DNA of 64,000 bases from positions 1 to 64,000 of the forward strand of contig NZ_FZOD01000038.1 in NCBI RefSeq assembly GCF_900188345.1, in the 5' to 3' direction. The notes under the pieces were generated by a model that was given only the letters and a program-made list of their open reading frames with translations, had not been told where the DNA came from and did not search any database. The stretch comes from Streptosporangium subroseum (lineage in GTDB: Bacteria > Actinomycetota > Actinomycetes > Streptosporangiales > Streptosporangiaceae). Made by a program: the position numbers and the translations under genes. The stretch's first letter is position 1. The number at the start of each line of letters is the position of its first letter. Positions 60,480 to 64,000 of the stretch are shown here, piece by piece.

Positions 60480-62009
60480 TCAGTCACGGCTGTTCAACTC
60501 CTCGGCGACCTGGCGCGCGGCGTGCAGGGCGTGCTCGCGCAGCTCGGTGCTCGCCTGTTTGCCCTTCTCCGACACGTCGACCTTGATCAGCAGATTGCTC
60601 ACCCGGAAACGGATGACCGCGTGGACCTCGTCCAGGGCGACTACGTCGTAGGAGAACGCCTCCGCCCCGACCCGGCCCACGTTCCTGAGCGGGCCGACCG
60701 AGCCGACGAGGCCGGTTCCCTTATCGGCGACGATCCCGGTGCGCTCGGCGATGAAAAACGCGTGGGCCGCGTCGGGGCCGCTCTTCCCCGGCACGGAGCC
60801 CTTGAGGCCGAGGGCGACGCGGAGGCTGCGCTTGTCGGCCGCGTCATTGTCCCAGAGGCAGTACGGTTCGCCGTCCTGCCCGGAAGGCTTCATGGGAGTC
60901 GGGGACGCACTCGGCACCACGGCCTTGCTCTGGGACTCCGTCAGCAGGGTGCACGGGTTGGGAGCGGTGGGGAAGCGCCCGGCGCGGGGATCGGGAGCGC
61001 CCGGCGAGGCCGTGGGCGTCACCGGCCCGTCGAGGGACGCCAGCAGCATGGCTCCGGCCGCTCCGATCGCGACCGCCGCCAGCACGACCCCGGCGATCAG
61101 CCCGGTACGGCGCGGCTTCGGCGGCGGCGCGATGGCCAGTGGTGCCGCTGCCGGCGGGGCGGCCGCCACGGGCAGCGCCCCCGGGTCAAGCCCCTGGGCG
61201 ACTCGGTGCAGGGCGGTACGGAGCCCGGCCTCTCCGGGACGCTGCCTGGGGTCCTTGGCCAGTACGGCGAGCAGCACGGGCGCCAGGGCCGCCGCCCGGG
61301 CGGGAAACGGGGTCTCCTGGGTGAGCACCGCGCCGAGGGTGGCCACCGGGGTGTCGCGCTGGAAGGGGCCCCGGCCCTCGACGGCCGCGTACAGGGTCGC
61401 GCCCAGGGACCACAGGTCGGCGGCGGGGCCGTCGCCGGTGCCGCGTAATCGTTCGGGGGCGATGTAGCCGGGGGAGCCGACCAGCGCGTCCGGCGAGGTG
61501 AGCTGGACCTCGCCCTCAAGCGTGGCGATGCCGAAGTCGGTCAGCAGCACCCCGCCGTCCTGGGCGAGCATGATGTTGGCCGGTTTCACGTCACGATGCA
61601 CGATGCCCCGGCTGTGGGCGAGGGCCAGCGCGTCGAGTACGGCCAGCCCGATCGCGGCCACCGACCGCGGTGGGAGCGGTCCGTCCGCGCGCATCGCCTG
61701 GCCCAGCGAACGGCCTCTGACCAGGTCCATCACGATCCACGGACGGCCGTCCTGCGCGATGACGTCATGCACGGCCACGATGGACGGATGGCTCAGCCGG
61801 GCGGCGGCACGGGCCTCGCGGAGGGTGCGTTCGCGCATCTCGACGCGGTGCGCCTCGGGCAGGTGCGGGTCGATCCGCACCTCCTTGATCGCCACCTCGC
61901 GGTGGAGCAGCTCGTCGAGGGCCCGCCAGACCACGCCCATCCCGCCCTCACCGAGGCGTCCGAGCGCGCGGTAACGGCCCGCGAGCACCGGGAGCGACGG
62001 GTCAGCCAT
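60480..62009 (-). CDS. Receptor serine/threonine protein kinase (PknB type)
   Basis: The 509-residue protein has a complete kinase domain: GEGGMG glycine loop (20-25), Lys42 in VAIKEV, HRDVKPAN (138-145) and DFG (158-160), followed by a Pro/Ala-rich linker, a membrane segment (GLIAGVVLAAVAIGAAGAMLL, about 303-323), and an external DUF3558-like domain with NPCTLLTESQSKAV. It is the only one of the three tandem kinases that should be active. Its ATG overlaps the stop of the upstream homologue by 8 bp. Confidence 0.9.
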   Translation of the reverse strand: MADPSLPVLAGRYRALGRLGEGGMGVVWRALDELLHREVAIKEVRIDPHLPEAHRVEMRERTLREARAAARLSHPSIVAVHDVIAQDGRPWIVMDLVRGRSLGQAMRADGPLPPRSVAAIGLAVLDALALAHSRGIVHRDVKPANIMLAQDGGVLLTDFGIATLEGEVQLTSPDALVGSPGYIAPERLRGTGDGPAADLWSLGATLYAAVEGRGPFQRDTPVATLGAVLTQETPFPARAAALAPVLLAVLAKDPRQRPGEAGLRTALHRVAQGLDPGALPVAAAPPAAAPLAIAPPPKPRRTGLIAGVVLAAVAIGAAGAMLLASLDGPVTPTASPGAPDPRAGRFPTAPNPCTLLTESQSKAVVPSASPTPMKPSGQDGEPYCLWDNDAADKRSLRVALGLKGSVPGKSGPDAAHAFFIAERTGIVADKGTGLVGSVGPLRNVGRVGAEAFSYDVVALDEVHAVIRFRVSNLLIKVDVSEKGKQASTELREHALHAARQVAEELNSRD

Positions 62010-64000
62010 GGGTCTTCAGGGACTCGGCGATCCAGCGGGCGACCTTCTCGGCGTTTTTTGTGATCTTGCCGTCGGAGTCCGTCTTGATGCCACCCCGCTC
62101 GTACTCGACCTCGGCGATCAGGTTGCTGACCCGGAGGACCACGGTCACCTTGTAGGACCCGCCGTACAGGTTGATGGAGTTGTAGCCGCCGAAGGAGAAG
62201 GCCTCCTCGCCTATCCCCTTCAGGTCCTTGGGCGGGGCGGGCTTCGGGGTGGTGAACTGGGCCTTGTCGACGAAGTCCTTCTTCTTACCGGCCAGATACT
62301 CCTTGGCCCTCGCCAGCTCGGAGCCGTCCTGCTTCTGGGCGACCAGCCGTACGCGGAGGTCGAACTTCTCCACGTTCGGCTTGCGCCAGTCGTGGGAGTT
62401 GAGCCAGTTGCACTCGGCGGCCTCGACCTCCGAGCTCTTGAACCCCGGCACGACCTCTTCGGCCTGCTTGTCGTCGAGCAGGCCGCACGCCCTGGGAGCG
62501 GCGGCAAAGCGTCCCTTGGCCCCGGCGCCCTCGGCGGAGTCGGCGACGGCATCGCTCTCGCCGGAGCCGCTGAGCACCGAGGTGAGCAGGATGCCGATGG
62601 TGACCGCCATGGCGATGAGCAGGGTGCCGGTCAGCGCCACCACGGAGCGGGGCACGAGCACTCCGGCTCGCAGATCGGAGCGTTCGGTGGGGCCGGTCGG
62701 GGCCTGCGAGGGAGAGGCGAGGGGGATGTCCCTTCTCGTTCCGGTGCCCGGGGCCGGCTCGCGCGAGGTGGGATCGTCCGGAAGGGACGGAGCGCCGGGC
62801 ATGGGCGGGGCGGAGAAGAGAGGCGGGGCGGGGAGGGCGGAGGTCCGCTCGTAGGGGCCCGGCGGGGTGGGCGCGGTCGGCTCCGAGCCGGGGGATCCGG
62901 GCGTTCCACGGTCCAAGGGTCCGGTCGCTCCGGGCGTCTCCGGGCCGAGAGGTCCGGTTCCACGGCCGGTCGCTCCGGACGCGTCCGAGCCGAGGGGTCC
63001 GGGCCCACGGTCGGGGGATCCGGGCGTCTCCGAGCCGGAGGGGCCGGGTGTTCCAGCGCCGGAGGGGCCGGATGCGCCGGAGCTGAGGGGTCCGGACGTT
63101 TCAGGCGTTCCGGGGCTGAAAGTTTCGGTCGTACCGGGTGTTCTCGGGGCGTAAGGCGTCGCGTCGCCGTTGAAGGGCCCAGGTGCGCCGGGCATCCTGA
63201 GGTTGAAGGGCGCCGTGACAGGGCCGCCGGTTCCGAGCGCTTCGGGGTCGGAAGGCGCCGCGGCATCGGAGCCGAAGGGCCCGGGGCCGCTCGCCCCGGA
63301 CCCGAACGACCTGGGGGGTGGGGGGAACGCGCTGGAGCCCGGCGGCAGGGAGCTCTGTGAGGAGAACGGCGGGGGAAACGCACTGGAGCCGGGCGGCAGG
63401 GAGTTCTGTGAGGAGAACGGCGGCGGGAACGACTCCTCGAAGCGGGGAGGGGACGCCGCCATGGCGGCGCGGGGGACGGAGGCCTCGCCACGGCTCTGCG
63501 CGATGTCGAGCAGAGCCATGCGCAGGAACCCGGGGGCGGGCCGTTGCGTGGGGTCTCCGGACAGCAGGCTGAACAGGATGGGGGCGATCGGCCCCGCGTT
63601 CTCCAGGGCGCCGCCGGGCGACGGCGGGTGCCCCTCGACGGCGGTGTAGAGGGTGGCGCCGAGCGACCACAGGTCGGCGGCGGGGCTCGTCACCCCCTCG
63701 GGAGCGGTGAAGACCGGGGACGGAAGGGTCGGTCCGGTGAGGATGATCTGGTCGTAGGGGCCGAGCAGCACCGAGCCCGGCCGTACGTCACCGTGGAGCA
63801 TCCCGCGGTTGTGCACGGCCACGAGCTGGTCCAGCACGGCCAGGCCGACCACGGCGGTCCGTTGCGGCGGCATCGGCCCGAGCCGTCCGATCACCTGTTC
63901 CAGCGAGGCCTGCTCCAGCACCGACGGGACCTCCGTCCCGGTCTCGGAACTGAGATCGGTGGGCCCGCCGGCGTGCCTGCCCTGTGATCTGGGGGTGTCT
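62002..64000 (-). CDS. Receptor-type pseudokinase, 5' end beyond the window
   Basis: The frame is open from the window edge for about 665 codons. The kinase part is the C-lobe only; its HRD is HGD in MLHGDVRPGSVLL and DFG is TGP in ILTGPTL, so it is probably inactive. A long Gly/Pro/Ser/Thr-rich linker with a 17-residue repeat follows, then a membrane segment (about 430 residues in, VVALTGTLLIAMAVTIGILL) and a DUF3558-like external domain (PRACGLLDDKQAEEV). The start lies outside the window; a GTG at 63921 is inside the kinase fold. Confidence 0.82.
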   Translation of the reverse strand, partial: DTPRSQGRHAGGPTDLSSETGTEVPSVLEQASLEQVIGRLGPMPPQRTAVVGLAVLDQLVAVHNRGMLHGDVRPGSVLLGPYDQIILTGPTLPSPVFTAPEGVTSPAADLWSLGATLYTAVEGHPPSPGGALENAGPIAPILFSLLSGDPTQRPAPGFLRMALLDIAQSRGEASVPRAAMAASPPRFEESFPPPFSSQNSLPPGSSAFPPPFSSQSSLPPGSSAFPPPPRSFGSGASGPGPFGSDAAAPSDPEALGTGGPVTAPFNLRMPGAPGPFNGDATPYAPRTPGTTETFSPGTPETSGPLSSGASGPSGAGTPGPSGSETPGSPDRGPGPLGSDASGATGRGTGPLGPETPGATGPLDRGTPGSPGSEPTAPTPPGPYERTSALPAPPLFSAPPMPGAPSLPDDPTSREPAPGTGTRRDIPLASPSQAPTGPTERSDLRAGVLVPRSVVALTGTLLIAMAVTIGILLTSVLSGSGESDAVADSAEGAGAKGRFAAAPRACGLLDDKQAEEVVPGFKSSEVEAAECNWLNSHDWRKPNVEKFDLRVRLVAQKQDGSELARAKEYLAGKKKDFVDKAQFTTPKPAPPKDLKGIGEEAFSFGGYNSINLYGGSYKVTVVLRVSNLIAEVEYERGGIKTDSDGKITKNAEKVARWIAESLKTHG
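63320..63421 (-). repeat. 51-bp in-frame duplication in the pseudokinase linker
   Basis: Two copies of a 51-bp unit code FPPPFSSQNSLPPGSSA and FPPPFSSQSSLPPGSSA; a third is truncated to FPPPPRSF. Confidence 0.8.

Overview
The window is very GC-rich, uses many GTG and TTG starts behind short purine-rich ribosome sites, and carries actinobacterial families (DUF3817, SURF1, lipobox solute-binding protein, PknB-type kinases with DUF3558-like tails, paired HxlR domains). It fits an actinomycete chromosome, probably of the Streptosporangium/Nonomuraea kind; no species can be named from sequence alone. No rRNA, tRNA, CRISPR array or intact transposase was seen.

Left part (1-12.1 kb): the 5' part of a LuxR-type ATPase regulator and a divergent metzincin protease, then a lipid/steroid-type acyl-CoA cluster: enoyl-CoA hydratase (-) divergent from an acyl-CoA ligase, a DUF35 OB-fold/zinc-ribbon protein, two thiolase-like proteins that lack the usual catalytic Cys and His, and a FadD19-like ligase. 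An aldehyde dehydrogenase of the 2-oxoglutarate-semialdehyde type follows.

Carbohydrate part (12.2-31.4 kb): a large secreted GH95-like hydrolase, a monooxygenase/TetR divergent pair, then a long minus-strand run (29224 down to 19393): two sugar-ABC permeases, uronate dehydrogenase-like, 5-dehydro-4-deoxyglucarate dehydratase-like, galactarolactone cycloisomerase-like, a Gfo/Idh-DUF6807 fusion, a solute-binding lipoprotein and a secreted pectate lyase. Together they read as pectin uptake plus the oxidative galacturonate route; the aldehyde dehydrogenase at 10.6 kb could supply the last step. A divergent LacI regulator has matching operators on both promoters; galM follows it.

Accessory island (31.5-34.6 kb), visibly lower in GC on its left side: two divergently transcribed three-gene modules. 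The left one is toxin (HigB-like), XRE antitoxin and SecB-like chaperone, all joined by ATGA overlaps, i.e. a toxin-antitoxin-chaperone system. The right one is toxin, XRE antitoxin and a DUF6941-like protein, also ATGA-joined at the last step. This is the most interesting locus in the window.

Right part (34.6-64 kb): LysE exporter, LysR/cysteine-dioxygenase pair, PspA operon with twin VWA/solute-binding proteins, M20 peptidase, aminotransferase and alanine dehydrogenase, Sel1-repeat protein, UreH-like membrane protein with a cupredoxin tail, SHOCT and Uma2 proteins, a NarL-type two-component system, gamma-glutamyltransferase, SURF1, DUF3817, a double-HxlR regulator and three tandem kinase-like receptors, two of them pseudokinases.

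A recurring feature is short tandem repeats just 3' of minus-strand genes, with the last unit covering the stop codon (six loci).
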